A DNA stretch of 64,000 nt from Methylobacterium sp. (GCF_028290105.1 NZ_JAQGKL010000015.1:1-64000); one strand, 5' to 3'; shown: positions 1 to 11,547, numbered from the stretch's first letter. Numbers and translations are program-made. The notes: generated by a model from the letters alone, not told the origin.

Positions 1-247
1 GTTTGGCCTTCACGACCTCGGCCTGAGCGACTTCGGACTCGGCGACCTCGGCCTTATTGGCTTCGGCCTTCGAGGCTTTGGCCTTCGAACCCTTCACTTT
101 CGGGGCTTCGGCCTCAGGCGCGACGGCCGTCTCGCCGTTGTCCGGCGCGGAGGCCGGGACCTTCGGAGGCGCCTTGGCCTTCGAACGGGATTTCTTCGCA
201 GGCGCGTCCTCGGCCCCGCCCATCGTGTCGTCGGTCTTGTCGGTCAT
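1..247 (-). CDS. N-terminal part of a protein with an Ala/Lys/Glu-rich low-complexity leader; probably RluB-like 23S rRNA pseudouridine synthase (runs off the window)
   Basis: Open minus-strand frame from ATG at 247 (MTDKTDDTMGGAEDAPAKKSRSKAKAPPKVPASAPDNGETAVAPEAEAPKVKGSKAKASKAEANKAEVAESE...). Product inferred from proximity to tadA, a common alphaproteobacterial arrangement; the catalytic domain lies outside the window. Confidence 0.45.
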   Translation of the reverse strand, partial: MTDKTDDTMGGAEDAPAKKSRSKAKAPPKVPASAPDNGETAVAPEAEAPKVKGSKAKASKAEANKAEVAESEVAQAEVVKAK

Positions 248-333
248 TCCAGCCCCATAACAGAGCCGGCGCCGTGTTGCGAGTGACCCCGCGCGCAAGG
301 GTCGCGGAGCGTCGCCGCAGGTCCCGGACACGC

Positions 334-358
334 GAAAAGGCGGCTCGCGCCGCCTTTT
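334..358. terminator. Hairpin, probable bidirectional terminator
   Basis: Perfect inverted repeat aaaaggcggc-tcgc-gccgcctttt between the csbD-like gene and the left-edge gene. Confidence 0.6.
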
Positions 359-400
359 CCATCATTCTCGGAACCGTCCAGGGGCCGGAAGGCCGTCCGT

Positions 401-604
401 TCAGAGCTTGCTCTTGACCGTGTCGGCGGCGCTCTTGATGCCGTCCTTGGCGTCGCCAACGGTCTTCTGGGCTTCGCCCTTCAGCTCCTGCGCCTTGCCT
501 TCGGCCTTGAGCTTGTCGTTGTCCGTGGCGTTGCCGATGCCCTGCTTGACGTTGCCGACGGCCTCGTTGGCGAGACCCTTGATCTTGTCGGTGGTGCTGC
601 TCAT
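401..604 (-). CDS. CsbD family stress-response protein
   Basis: 67 aa [67 protein letters not shown]; typical CsbD composition and motifs. Confidence 0.9.
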   Translation of the reverse strand: MSSTTDKIKGLANEAVGNVKQGIGNATDNDKLKAEGKAQELKGEAQKTVGDAKDGIKSAADTVKSKL

Positions 605-763
605 CGTGCGCTCCTCGTCTTCGGTTTTGCGGCCGACTTAACGAATGATCGATCCGCGTCGGCCTTTCCAACGGCCACGCCGCGAGGATGTTCCGTGGAT
701 TAACATCTCGGAAACAAACCGCCTCGGTTTGTGCGTGGCGGCCGACGCGCTAGGGAATCGCGC

Positions 764-1252
764 ATGTCCGCATCGACGCCAATCCAGCATTCGTCACAGC
801 CCGAACCGATCGATCCCCTGAGCCTCGCCTTCGATGCGGCGCGCAGGGCGGCGGCAGAGGGCGAGGTGCCGGTCGGAGCGGCCATCGTGAAGGACGGAGC
901 CGTGATCGCGGTGGCGCACAATCGTCCGCTCGCCCTGCGCGATCCCACGGCGCACGCGGAGATCCTGGCGATCCGGGACGCCTGCCGGGCGCTGGACGAC
1001 GAGCGTCTCAGCGGATGCGATCTCTACGTCACCCTCGAACCCTGCGCGATGTGCGCGGGCGCGATTTCGTTCGCGCGCATCCGGCGCCTGTACTTTGCCG
1101 CGTCCGACCCCAAGGGCGGCGCCGTGGAGCACGGCCCGCGTCTGTTCAACCAGCCAACCTGCCATCATGCACCGGAGGTCTATGGCGGCTTCCGGGAAGC
1201 GGAAGCCGCCGGCCTGTTGCGCGCGTTCTTCGCCGAGCGCCGAGGCGCCTAG
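764..1252 (+). CDS. tadA: tRNA-specific adenosine deaminase / nucleoside deaminase
   Basis: HAEI...PCAMCAGAI deaminase zinc motifs, VPVGAAIVKDG; internal ATG at 764 preferred. Confidence 0.92.
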   Translation: MSASTPIQHSSQPEPIDPLSLAFDAARRAAAEGEVPVGAAIVKDGAVIAVAHNRPLALRDPTAHAEILAIRDACRALDDERLSGCDLYVTLEPCAMCAGAISFARIRRLYFAASDPKGGAVEHGPRLFNQPTCHHAPEVYGGFREAEAAGLLRAFFAERRGA

Positions 1253-1258
1253 CGCGGC

Positions 1259-1561
1259 TCAGCTTCCGCCGCCGCCACCCCCGCCGGTGTTGCCGATCGG
1301 CTTCTGGTTCTGCTCGGCGTTCCCGGACGCACCGGAATTGTTCGAGACGCTCGACGCTCCGGTCGCGCCGGGGGCCACGGTGCCGATGGAACCGGGGCCG
1401 CCATTGTCGACCCCGCCGGGCTTGACCACCGGCGCCCCGGTGACGCCGGGCTGCGTCATGCGCGGCGGGCCGGGCTGCCGGATTTCGGCCGGGGCGTTGC
1501 CCTGGGCCAGCGCCGTGGCGGTGCAGGCCAGGATGAGCGCGAGCGCGGTGGTGATCCGCAT
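1259..1561 (-). CDS. Small secreted Gly/Pro-rich protein
   Basis: MRITTALALILACTATALAQ signal peptide followed by low-complexity sequence ending GGGGGGGS. Confidence 0.6.
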   Translation of the reverse strand: MRITTALALILACTATALAQGNAPAEIRQPGPPRMTQPGVTGAPVVKPGGVDNGGPGSIGTVAPGATGASSVSNNSGASGNAEQNQKPIGNTGGGGGGGS

Positions 1562-1663
1562 GACGTCGTCTCCGTGGTGAGAGCCTGAATGCATCAGCGC
1601 AAAACCAACATGTGCGGGCGCCGCTGGTTTCACGCGTTGCCGGCTTTGAGGTGGAGGCCCGCG

Positions 1664-3151
1664 TCAGGCCGAGGCCAGGGGTTTCGACACGTCCTCCAGC
1701 GACTTGCCCTCGGCCGCCGTCCCGAACACGCCACCGACCACGGCCGCGACCGCCATCAGCGCCGCGCCGACGAGGTAGCCGATCAGCACGTTGTCGCGGG
1801 AGCCGGTCTCCACCAGGGCACCGAAGAGGAGCGGGCCGGAGACGCCGCCGATGCCGGTACCGAGGGCGTAGAACACCGCGATGGCCAGCGCCCGGATCTC
1901 GAGCGGAAAGGTCTCCGCCACCGTCAGGTAGGCGGCGCTCGCGGCCGCCGAGGCGAAGAAGAACACCACCATCCAGGCCGCCGTCTGGCCAACGGGGCCG
2001 AAGACGTCGATCTTGAACAGGTAGCCGGTGACGGTGAGCAGGATCGCCGAGATGCCGTAGGTGAAGGCGATCATCGGCCGGCGCCCGACCGTATCGAAGA
2101 GGCGCCCCAGGAGCAGGGGACCGAGGAACGAACCGAGCGCGAAGGGCAGCAGGTACCAGCCGACATGGTCGCCGGGCACGTTGTAGAAGCGCTGCAGCAC
2201 CAGGGCGTAGGTGAAGAACAGGGCGTTGTAGAAGAACGCCTGCGCGATCATGAGGGCGAGGCCCACGAAGGTCTGGCGCCGGTGTCCGACCAGCATGGTG
2301 CCGAACACCTCCTTGAGGGGCGTGTGGCTGCGGGTCCGCAGCTTCATGCGCTTGGCCGCGTCCACGGGCGGCAGAGTGTGGCCCTCGTCGGTGAAGCGCT
2401 TCTCGATGCCGCTGACGACCCGGTCGGCCTCGGCGACGTAGCCGTGGGTGGCGAGCCAGCGCGGGCTCTCGGGAATCCAGGTCCTCAGCAGCAGGATGAC
2501 GAGGCCGATGCCGCCGCCGACGAAGAAGGCGATGCGCCAGCCCCAGGCCGGGTCGATCATGCCCGGGCGTAGGACGGCGATGGAGAGGAACGAGCCGAGC
2601 GCCGCCCCGATCCAGAACGAGCCGTTGATGACGAGGTCGGTCCAGCCGCGCACCCGGGCGGGGACGAGTTCCTGGATCGTCGAGTTGATGGCGGTGTACT
2701 CGCCGCCGATGCCCGCACCGGTGAGGAAGCGGAAGATGCAGAAGCTGTAGATGTTCCAGGAGAGCCCGGTGGCGGCGGTGGCCGCGAGATAGAGCGCCAG
2801 GGTGATGAAGAAGAGCTTCTTGCGGCCGATGCGGTCGGTGAGCCAGCCGAAGCCCAGCGCGCCCACCACGGCACCGACGAGATAGGAACTCGCCGCCAGT
2901 CCGATGTCGAACTCCGTGAAGCTCATGGGCTCGGCCCGCAGCGCCCCGACGAGGGAGCCGGCCAAAGTCACCTCCAGGCCGTCGAGCACCCAGGTGATGC
3001 CGAGCGCCACGATGACGAGGACGTGGAAGCGCCCCCAGGGCAGGCGGTCGAGCCGGGCCGCGATGTCGGTCTCGATCACCGTACCCATCGGCACCCGCTC
3101 CGGCGTGGCTCCCGCCGCCGCGCCGCCATTCGCCAAGGCCCTGGTTGCCAT
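1664..3151 (-). CDS. MFS transporter (sugar/aromatic acid:H+ symporter-like)
   Basis: 12-TM pattern, GWLTDRIGRKKLFF and ESPRWLATHGYVAEADRV motifs; start at MATRALANGG. Confidence 0.88.
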   Translation of the reverse strand: MATRALANGGAAAGATPERVPMGTVIETDIAARLDRLPWGRFHVLVIVALGITWVLDGLEVTLAGSLVGALRAEPMSFTEFDIGLAASSYLVGAVVGALGFGWLTDRIGRKKLFFITLALYLAATAATGLSWNIYSFCIFRFLTGAGIGGEYTAINSTIQELVPARVRGWTDLVINGSFWIGAALGSFLSIAVLRPGMIDPAWGWRIAFFVGGGIGLVILLLRTWIPESPRWLATHGYVAEADRVVSGIEKRFTDEGHTLPPVDAAKRMKLRTRSHTPLKEVFGTMLVGHRRQTFVGLALMIAQAFFYNALFFTYALVLQRFYNVPGDHVGWYLLPFALGSFLGPLLLGRLFDTVGRRPMIAFTYGISAILLTVTGYLFKIDVFGPVGQTAAWMVVFFFASAAASAAYLTVAETFPLEIRALAIAVFYALGTGIGGVSGPLLFGALVETGSRDNVLIGYLVGAALMAVAAVVGGVFGTAAEGKSLEDVSKPLASA

Positions 3152-3281
3152 CGAAATCCTCGTTAACCGTGCCACGCGACAGTTGTTGGCAATCCCGCGC
3201 ACGCGCCGGGGGTTCCGCCAAGCTTTGCCCGTCGGTTAAGCGATCTGCGCTCGACTGCGCGTTCGATTGCCGGACGCCGCG

Positions 3282-3605
3282 ATGCCACGCCTCACCGTTT
3301 CCCAACCCTCCCTCGCCCGCGCCCTCGCGGTGAGCGTCGGCACCTCGGCCCTGCTCACCTGCACGGTCCTGGGGCTCCTGCAGGTACCGGCCCTCATCGG
3401 CGCGATCCGGGATCTGGTGCCCGAGGCCGAGGCGCGGACCGCGTCGAGCGGACACGGTCACGACCCCTGGCGCCTGCGCCCGAGCGATATCGGGACGACG
3501 GGCTCGATCCATCCGCCGGAGGCGCGGGTCACGTCAGGGGTCGAGATCCCGGACGAGCGGCGCATGGTCCGGGTGGTCTATCCCGGGCTGACCACCCAGC
3601 GCTGA
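3282..3605 (+). CDS. Hypothetical protein with N-terminal hydrophobic segment
   Basis: MPRLTVSQPSLARALAVSVGTSALLTCTVLGLLQVPALIGAIRD...; divergent from the MFS gene. Confidence 0.55.
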   Translation: MPRLTVSQPSLARALAVSVGTSALLTCTVLGLLQVPALIGAIRDLVPEAEARTASSGHGHDPWRLRPSDIGTTGSIHPPEARVTSGVEIPDERRMVRVVYPGLTTQR

Positions 3606-3608
3606 GCC

Positions 3609-4691
3609 TCAGCGCGCCTCCGACAGGCGCGGGTCGAGGGCATCGGCGAGGCCGTCGCCCAGGAGGTTGAGCGCCACCAGGGTCGCCACCAGGAAGCCCG
3701 CCGGGGCGGCGAGCATCCAGGGAGCCGATTCGATGGCGCGCGAGCCCTCCGCGATCAGTGCCCCCCAGCTCGTCGCCGGTTCCTGCACGCCGAGGCCGAG
3801 GAAGGACAGGAAGCTCTCGAGGAGGATGACCTTCGGCACCAGCAGGGTCGCCGCCACGGTGACGGGGCCGAGCGTGTTGGGCAGGATGTGCCGCCGCAGG
3901 ATCGCGAAGGTCGAGAGGCCGAGCGCTTCCGCCGCGCGCACGAAGTCGCGGTGGCGCAGAGACAGGGTCTGCGCCCGGACGATGCGGGCCATGTCGAGCC
4001 ATTCGACCGCCCCGATGGCCACCAGGATCAGCCCGATCCCGGCGCGGAAGAACACCAGCAGCATGATGACGAAGAACACGAAGGGCAGGGCGTAGAGGAC
4101 GTCGACCACGCGCATCATCACCGCGTCCACCCGCCCGCCGAGATAGCCGGCGAGCGCCCCGTAGAGCATCCCGATCAGCAGGGAGACGCCGGTGGCGACG
4201 AGGCCGATGAGGAGGGAGACGCGGCCCGCCACGAGGCTGCGGCTGAGGAGGTCGCGCCCGAGAACATCGGTGCCGAGGGGAAAATACAGCTGGCGTATAG
4301 GCGCCTCGACCACGAGGCGCCGCCCCCCGGCCTCGCGCGCCACGATCGTGGCGGCGCCGAACAGGTCGGAGCGGGGCAGGTAGCTCAGGCTACGTTCGTT
4401 GATCGGCTGGGCGGCCGTGAGCACGAGGTGCAGGGTCGAACCCTCGGCCCGAACGGAGTCCGGTGTCACCCGCATGCGGAAGGCGAGCCGCTCGATCGCC
4501 GGTCCGATCGCCTCGGGGCGGGGGTGGGGCGCCAGCGACGGGGCCGTGCGCACGAGATCAGGATAGATCCGCGTCGGATCGTGGCCCGTGAGGAAGGGTC
4601 CGACGAGGCAGGCCAGGGTGATCGCCGCGAGCACGGACAGTGCCGCGAGGGCCATACGGTTGCGGGCGAGGCGAAGGAGCGCGCGCCTCAC
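3609..4691 (-). CDS. Opp/Dpp-type ABC transporter permease (OppC-like)
   Basis: GTDVLGRDLLSRSLVAGRVSLLIG and EALGLSTFAILRRHILPNTLGPV EAA loop; overlaps the upstream permease by 4 nt. Confidence 0.9.
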   Translation of the reverse strand: MRRALLRLARNRMALAALSVLAAITLACLVGPFLTGHDPTRIYPDLVRTAPSLAPHPRPEAIGPAIERLAFRMRVTPDSVRAEGSTLHLVLTAAQPINERSLSYLPRSDLFGAATIVAREAGGRRLVVEAPIRQLYFPLGTDVLGRDLLSRSLVAGRVSLLIGLVATGVSLLIGMLYGALAGYLGGRVDAVMMRVVDVLYALPFVFFVIMLLVFFRAGIGLILVAIGAVEWLDMARIVRAQTLSLRHRDFVRAAEALGLSTFAILRRHILPNTLGPVTVAATLLVPKVILLESFLSFLGLGVQEPATSWGALIAEGSRAIESAPWMLAAPAGFLVATLVALNLLGDGLADALDPRLSEAR

Positions 4692-5611
4692 CGCGCCGCC
4701 CGCAGGCGCGGGTCGAGGAGCCCCGAGAGGAGGTCGGCCACGATGTTGAGGGCGATCACGAACAGCGCCACGAGGATCACCGTGCCCATGACCAGTGTGT
4801 AGTCGCGGTTCAGCGCGCCATCGACGAAGTAGCGGCCGATGCCGGGCAGGCCGAAGATGGTCTCGACGACGACCGACCCCGTGAGGAGGGCGGCAGCGGT
4901 GGGCCCGAGGATCGCGACCACGGGCAGCAGCGCGGCCCGCAGGGCGTGCCGGGCGATCCGGTGGGGCGGCAGGCCCATGGCGCGCTGAGTGCGGATGGGT
5001 TGAGCGGCGAGCACCTCCGCCAGCGCGGCGCGGGTGAGCCGCGCGAGCGCCCCGACCTGGGGCAGGGCGAGGGTGACGACGGGGAGCACCAGATGGGCGG
5101 GCGCGCCGCCCTCCCAGCTTCCCACGGGCAGCCAGCGCAGGCTCAAGCCGAACACGATCTGCAGCAGCGGCGCCACCACGAAGGTCGGCACCGCCAGGGT
5201 GAGACCCGCCGTGACACCGACGAGGCGGTCGACGGCACCACCCCGCCGGAAGGCCGCCAGCGCACCGAGGCCGATGCCGAGCACCAGGGCCAGTCCGAGC
5301 GCGAGGGCGCCCAGCGTCATCGACACGGGCAGGCCGCGCGCGAACAGCTCGGCGACGGTGAGGTCGCGAAACGAGAAGGACGGCCCGAAATCGCCGGTGA
5401 GCAGCGCGCCGAGATAGCGGGCGTATTGCACGGGGAGCGGCTGATCGAGACCGTAGACCCGGGCGAGGTTGGCCATCGCGGCCGGGGGCAGGGGCCGTTC
5501 CAGATCGAAGGGGCCGCCGGGCGCGAGGCGGATGAGGAAGAAGCTCAGCGTCACCACGGCGAACAGGGTGGGGACCGCCTGCAGCAGGCGGCGCGTCACG
5601 AAGCGGATCAC
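4688..5611 (-). CDS. Opp/Dpp-type ABC transporter permease (OppB-like)
   Basis: GTG start at 5611 (VIRFVTRRLLQAVPTLFAVVTLSFFLIRLAPGGPF); typical OppB N-terminus and EAA loop; lies inside the long ORF 4688..7189. Confidence 0.88.
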   Translation of the reverse strand: MIRFVTRRLLQAVPTLFAVVTLSFFLIRLAPGGPFDLERPLPPAAMANLARVYGLDQPLPVQYARYLGALLTGDFGPSFSFRDLTVAELFARGLPVSMTLGALALGLALVLGIGLGALAAFRRGGAVDRLVGVTAGLTLAVPTFVVAPLLQIVFGLSLRWLPVGSWEGGAPAHLVLPVVTLALPQVGALARLTRAALAEVLAAQPIRTQRAMGLPPHRIARHALRAALLPVVAILGPTAAALLTGSVVVETIFGLPGIGRYFVDGALNRDYTLVMGTVILVALFVIALNIVADLLSGLLDPRLRAAR

Positions 5612-7209
5612 GCGGTCAGCCTGAGGAAGCGCGTCGGCGCGGCGTTGCGCAGGTTCGGGTGGTAGCCGGTCAGACGCGGGGCGATCAGGGCCTTCGAGCG
5701 GGTGTGCATCACCGGAATCCAGGGCAGGTCGGTGACGATGATGCGCTCGGCCGCGAACAGGAGATCGGCGCGCCGGGCGAGGTCGCGCTCGGCGGCGGCC
5801 TGGCGCATCAGGGCATCGTAGGCCGGGTCGCTGAAGCGGCCGGGGTTGAGCCCGTCGTTGCCGGTCTCCAGCAGGAACAGGAAGTTCTGCGGGTCGGAAT
5901 AGTCGGCGATCCAGGACATGCGGGCCACATCGAAACTTCCGCCGTCGCGCAGGTACGCGAAGTGGGTCTTGGCGTCGGTGTAGACGAAGCGGGTCTCGAC
6001 GCCGATGCCGCGCCACATGTCGGCGATGGCGAGCGCGGTGTTGCGGTTGTTGTCGCTGGCGTTGAAGCGGTATTCGAGGCGCAAGGGGCGCCTGCCTTCG
6101 CCGAACCCGGCTGCGGCCAGCAGCGCGCGGGCCTCGTCCTCGCGGTCGATCGGCAGCGCGTCGCGCCCCGGCAGCTCCGGCGGCGTGCGGTAATTGTCGA
6201 GGCCGGGCGGGCAGAGCGAATAGGCGGGGTCCATGGTCTCGCCCCAGAGCTTCTGCGCCAGGAACTCCCGGTCGATCACGAGGGAGAGGGCACGGCGCAC
6301 CCGGACATCGTCGAACGGCGCCTTTCGGGTGTTCAGCGCCAGCGCGTAGAGGCCGAGGGACGGCCCGAGCACGACCTGATCGGGGAAGCGCGCCTTGAGG
6401 GAGGCGATCTGGTCGCCCGGCAGGTCGGCCAGCGAGTCGATCTCGCCGGCCGCGTAGCGACGGACCGCGCTCGACAGGTCCGGCGTCGGCAGGAAGGCGA
6501 CTTGCGGGATCGTCACGTCCCCGGCCGCGTGGAAATGCGGGTTGCGCACGAGCGTGATGCGGTCGTTCGGCACCACGTCCCGCAACCGGTAGGGACCGTT
6601 CGTGACGCTGTTGCCCGGACGCGCGAAGGCGTCGCCGAAGCGTGCGACGGAGGCCGGGTGGACCGGCAGGGCGGTCTGATGCGTCAGCAATTCGAGGAAG
6701 TAGGGGGTCGGCTGCTCCAGGGTCAGCACGAGGCGGCGGAGTTCGGGCGCCGCGACGCCGAGGGCTTCGGCCGGCAGCGCACCCTGGTTCACCGCGCGGG
6801 CGTTCCTCAGCGGAAACAGCACCTCGGCGTATTTCGCCGCCGTCGCGGGGCTGAGGATGCGCCGGAGGGCGAAGACGAAGTCGCCGGCCAGTACGGGATC
6901 GCCGTTCGACCAGCGCCCGGTCTCGCGCAGCGCGAAATCGTAGGTCAGGCCGTCGTCGGAGATCGTCCAGTGGGTCGCCGCCCCCGGAATCATGGCGCCG
7001 CGGTTGTCGTAGGTCAGCAGCCCCTCGTAGAGATCGCGCAGGATGTGCGCCTCGGCGACCGTCGAGGATTTGTGCGGATCGAGCGTCTCGGGGTCCGCGT
7101 CGTTCCCGCGCCGGTAGAGATCGGTGGGCGCGGCCGACGCCGTGCCCGCACGACCCGCTGCCAGGAGCGCCGCACCGCCGACCAGCCATTGCCGTCGATG
7201 CGGGCGCAT
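5608..7209 (-). CDS. Peptide ABC transporter substrate-binding protein (OppA/DppA family)
   Basis: DPETLDPHKSSTVAEAHILRDLYEGLLTYD, VRRALSLVIDREFLAQ, SBP_bac_5 pattern; N-terminal signal peptide. Confidence 0.92.
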   Translation of the reverse strand: MRPHRRQWLVGGAALLAAGRAGTASAAPTDLYRRGNDADPETLDPHKSSTVAEAHILRDLYEGLLTYDNRGAMIPGAATHWTISDDGLTYDFALRETGRWSNGDPVLAGDFVFALRRILSPATAAKYAEVLFPLRNARAVNQGALPAEALGVAAPELRRLVLTLEQPTPYFLELLTHQTALPVHPASVARFGDAFARPGNSVTNGPYRLRDVVPNDRITLVRNPHFHAAGDVTIPQVAFLPTPDLSSAVRRYAAGEIDSLADLPGDQIASLKARFPDQVVLGPSLGLYALALNTRKAPFDDVRVRRALSLVIDREFLAQKLWGETMDPAYSLCPPGLDNYRTPPELPGRDALPIDREDEARALLAAAGFGEGRRPLRLEYRFNASDNNRNTALAIADMWRGIGVETRFVYTDAKTHFAYLRDGGSFDVARMSWIADYSDPQNFLFLLETGNDGLNPGRFSDPAYDALMRQAAAERDLARRADLLFAAERIIVTDLPWIPVMHTRSKALIAPRLTGYHPNLRNAAPTRFLRLTA

Positions 7210-7217
7210 CGTCCCGC

Positions 7218-7652
7218 TCAGGCGCCGGTCTGCGGGGTCAACCCCGCCGCCTCGATGCCCGCCAGCGCGCAGAGTTCGTCGTTGTCGGAGGTGTCGCCCG
7301 AGATGCCGACGGCGCCGATCACCGCGTCGCCCTGGCGGATGAGGACGCCGCCCGGCACCGGCACCAGGGCGGCGGGGCCGACGAGGTGGCTGACGGCGGC
7401 GAGGAAGTAGGCCTGCTCCTCGGCGCGCTTGTGGATGGCGCGCCCGCCGATGCCGAGGGCGAGGCAGCCGTTGGCCTTGCCCATGGCGACTTCGGCCCGG
7501 CGCAGGGAGGTGCCATCCTCGGCCGCCATGGCCTTCAGGGCGCCGCGCGCGTCGTAGACCACCACCGCCAGGGGCTTGAGGTTGTGCGCGCGGGCGGTCT
7601 CCAGGGCGGTGGCGAGGATGGTCTGCGCGGCGGCGAGGCTGAGGTCGGACAT
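7218..7652 (-). CDS. GlcG/HbpS family (DUF336) heme-binding-like protein
   Basis: PLAVVVYDARGALKAMAAEDGTSLRRAEVAMGKANGCLALG ... PVPGGVLIRQGDAVIGAVGISGDTSDNDELCALAGIEAAGL is characteristic. Confidence 0.9.
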   Translation of the reverse strand: MSDLSLAAAQTILATALETARAHNLKPLAVVVYDARGALKAMAAEDGTSLRRAEVAMGKANGCLALGIGGRAIHKRAEEQAYFLAAVSHLVGPAALVPVPGGVLIRQGDAVIGAVGISGDTSDNDELCALAGIEAAGLTPQTGA

Positions 7653-7722
7653 CGGGGCTCCGGGTTTTCTTCGAGCGGGCGTGCCCCTCGACTAACCCGG
7701 CGGCGCGCGAGCGACCAGGGGC

Positions 7723-8709
7723 TCAGGCATCGAGCCGAGCCAGGAACGCGTCGTAGCGCGCCGTGACCTCGGACAGGCGCTCGAAATGCGGGAAGGCGCC
7801 GGTCTCCATCACGTCGATGGTCCAGTTCGGGGCAGCCCGGAAGCGCTCGGCGTGCCGGTAATCGACGAAGTCGCCCCGCGTGCCGTGGACCATCCAGACG
7901 GGCAGGTCGAGGCGCGGATAGATCTGCCCGGTCTCGGTGGCGAAGAGGTGGCCGGCGAGGAACGAGAACGGCGCGTGCTCGGCGCCCGGCTGATGGGCCG
8001 ACACCTGATCGTAGTCGAGCAGGCCCTCGTCGATGTCGGGGGAGCCCCAGGTCTTCTGCAGGAAGAAGCGCATGCTCGGGCGGCTGACGAGCAGGTCGAA
8101 CAGGGCCCGGCCCCAGAGGGGATACGCGACGACCGACCGGGCGGTGTCGCTGCCCTTCGGGCTGCGGCGCTCGTAGCGCCTGTCGAAGCCGGTCGGGCTG
8201 ATCAGGCCGAGGCTGCGGTAATCGTCGCGCCGCTCCAGGGCGGCCCGGGCCAGGAACTCGGCGGAGAGGGAGAGCGCCACGGCGTCGATGCGCACGCCGT
8301 CATGGCGGTCCCGGATCTCCGCGACCATGGCGTGGATCGCCGCCGTCATGAGTTCCGGCGTGTAGACCCGGTCGCTGCGCTCCGAGAAGCCGAAGCCCGG
8401 CAGGTCGAGGGCATAGACCGGCCGGGACTTGGCGTAATGCCGGTAGAGGGGGCGGACCTCGTAGGCGTTGGCCGCCGCGTTGACGGAATGGATCAGCAGG
8501 AGGGGCACGCCCTCGGCCTCGGTCGCGCCGTAGAAGCTGAGTCCGCCGGCCTCGCCACCGAGGCATTCCTGCCGGCCGGGCAGGGCGGGGGGCATGCGCC
8601 GCCGGTGATCGATCCCGAAGCGGCTGTAGGCCAGCCAGGCGCCGGCGGCACCCACAGGCAGCAGGGCCAGCAGGGGACCGAGCCGTGTGCGGCGGGTTGC
8701 ATCGGGCAT
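7723..8709 (-). CDS. Alpha/beta fold hydrolase
   Basis: LLLIHSVNAAANAYEVRPLYRHYAKSRPVYALDLPGFGFSERSD; hydrolase fold pattern with N-terminal hydrophobic segment. Confidence 0.85.
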   Translation of the reverse strand: MPDATRRTRLGPLLALLPVGAAGAWLAYSRFGIDHRRRMPPALPGRQECLGGEAGGLSFYGATEAEGVPLLLIHSVNAAANAYEVRPLYRHYAKSRPVYALDLPGFGFSERSDRVYTPELMTAAIHAMVAEIRDRHDGVRIDAVALSLSAEFLARAALERRDDYRSLGLISPTGFDRRYERRSPKGSDTARSVVAYPLWGRALFDLLVSRPSMRFFLQKTWGSPDIDEGLLDYDQVSAHQPGAEHAPFSFLAGHLFATETGQIYPRLDLPVWMVHGTRGDFVDYRHAERFRAAPNWTIDVMETGAFPHFERLSEVTARYDAFLARLDA

Positions 8710-8797
8710 GGCGGCCTTCCTGACGTTGCGCTCCGTCGGAAACGCCTGTGCTCCGGAGATTGTTGCCCGCGCGGCCCATCGCTGGACCGACCCCGTC

Positions 8798-10672
<1,875 letters not shown>

Positions 10673-10823
10673 GCCGGGCTTGTGCGGGCACGGGGCCTCA
10701 CTGGCAAGAGTCGCGACCGAGGCGGCATCGGCGCGGACGGCGCATCCACGCCTATCCGCGTTCGAAAGCAGTGTGCGGCTTGACCCAGGAGTTGTGCGGC
10801 GTATCGATCAAGCTTGATCATTG

Positions 10824-11531
10824 ATGGAGGCAAGACGCGTGACCACAGGACGGCTGGCGACCATCCCGTTCTTCAAGGAGCCGGGGATCGAGCTGTCTGC
10901 CTACGAGACGCGCTGCCACTGGCGCCGCTTCGACGAGAACGAGGTGCTGGTCGATTACGACGACGTTTCCACGGACGTCTATTTCCTGGCCTCGGGCGAA
11001 GTCCGCATCCTGAACCGCTCGCAATCCGGCAAGGAGGTGATCCTCGGGGAGATGCGCGGCGGCGCCTTCTTCGGCGAGCTCGCGGCGCTGGACGGCATCG
11101 GCCGCTCGGCCAACGTCACGGCGCTCACCCGTGGCGAGGTCTGCGTGGTGCCGGCCCCCGTGTTCCGGCAGATCATCTTCGCTTCGGAAGCCATCGCCGA
11201 CCGCCTGTTCCGGCTGCTCGCCAAGCGCGTGCGCGAACTGAACACGCGCCTGATGGAGCACGCGCTCCTCGACCTGCGCCACCGCCTCTACGCCGAGTTG
11301 CTGCGCCTCTCGGTGCCGCGCGCCGGCGGCGACGGCGAGCGGGTGGTGACGCCGCCGCCCTATCACCACGTGCTCGCCGCCCGGATCGGCTGCCGGCGCG
11401 AGCAGGTGACGCGTGAGTTCACCGTGATGGCCGCCGACGGGCTGATCGACCGCACGCGCGGCGCCCTCGTCATCCGGCGTCCCGACCTCCTCGAAGCGCG
11501 CGTGGCCGAAGCCCTGCGCGAGGACAACTGA
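10824..11531 (+). CDS. Crp/Fnr family transcriptional regulator
   Basis: Cyclic-nucleotide-binding-like domain (FLASGEVRILNRSQSGKEVILGEMRGGAFFGELAALDG) plus C-terminal HTH (HHVLAARIGCRREQVTREFTVMAADGLIDRTRGALVIRR). Confidence 0.88.
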   Translation: MEARRVTTGRLATIPFFKEPGIELSAYETRCHWRRFDENEVLVDYDDVSTDVYFLASGEVRILNRSQSGKEVILGEMRGGAFFGELAALDGIGRSANVTALTRGEVCVVPAPVFRQIIFASEAIADRLFRLLAKRVRELNTRLMEHALLDLRHRLYAELLRLSVPRAGGDGERVVTPPPYHHVLAARIGCRREQVTREFTVMAADGLIDRTRGALVIRRPDLLEARVAEALREDN

Positions 11532-11547
11532 GGCGGGTCCCCGCGTG

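Noticed and set aside
1146-3512. 788-aa minus-strand ORF across the MFS gene and upstream
   Set aside because: Alternate frame of the MFS transporter; Arg/His-rich and no domain.
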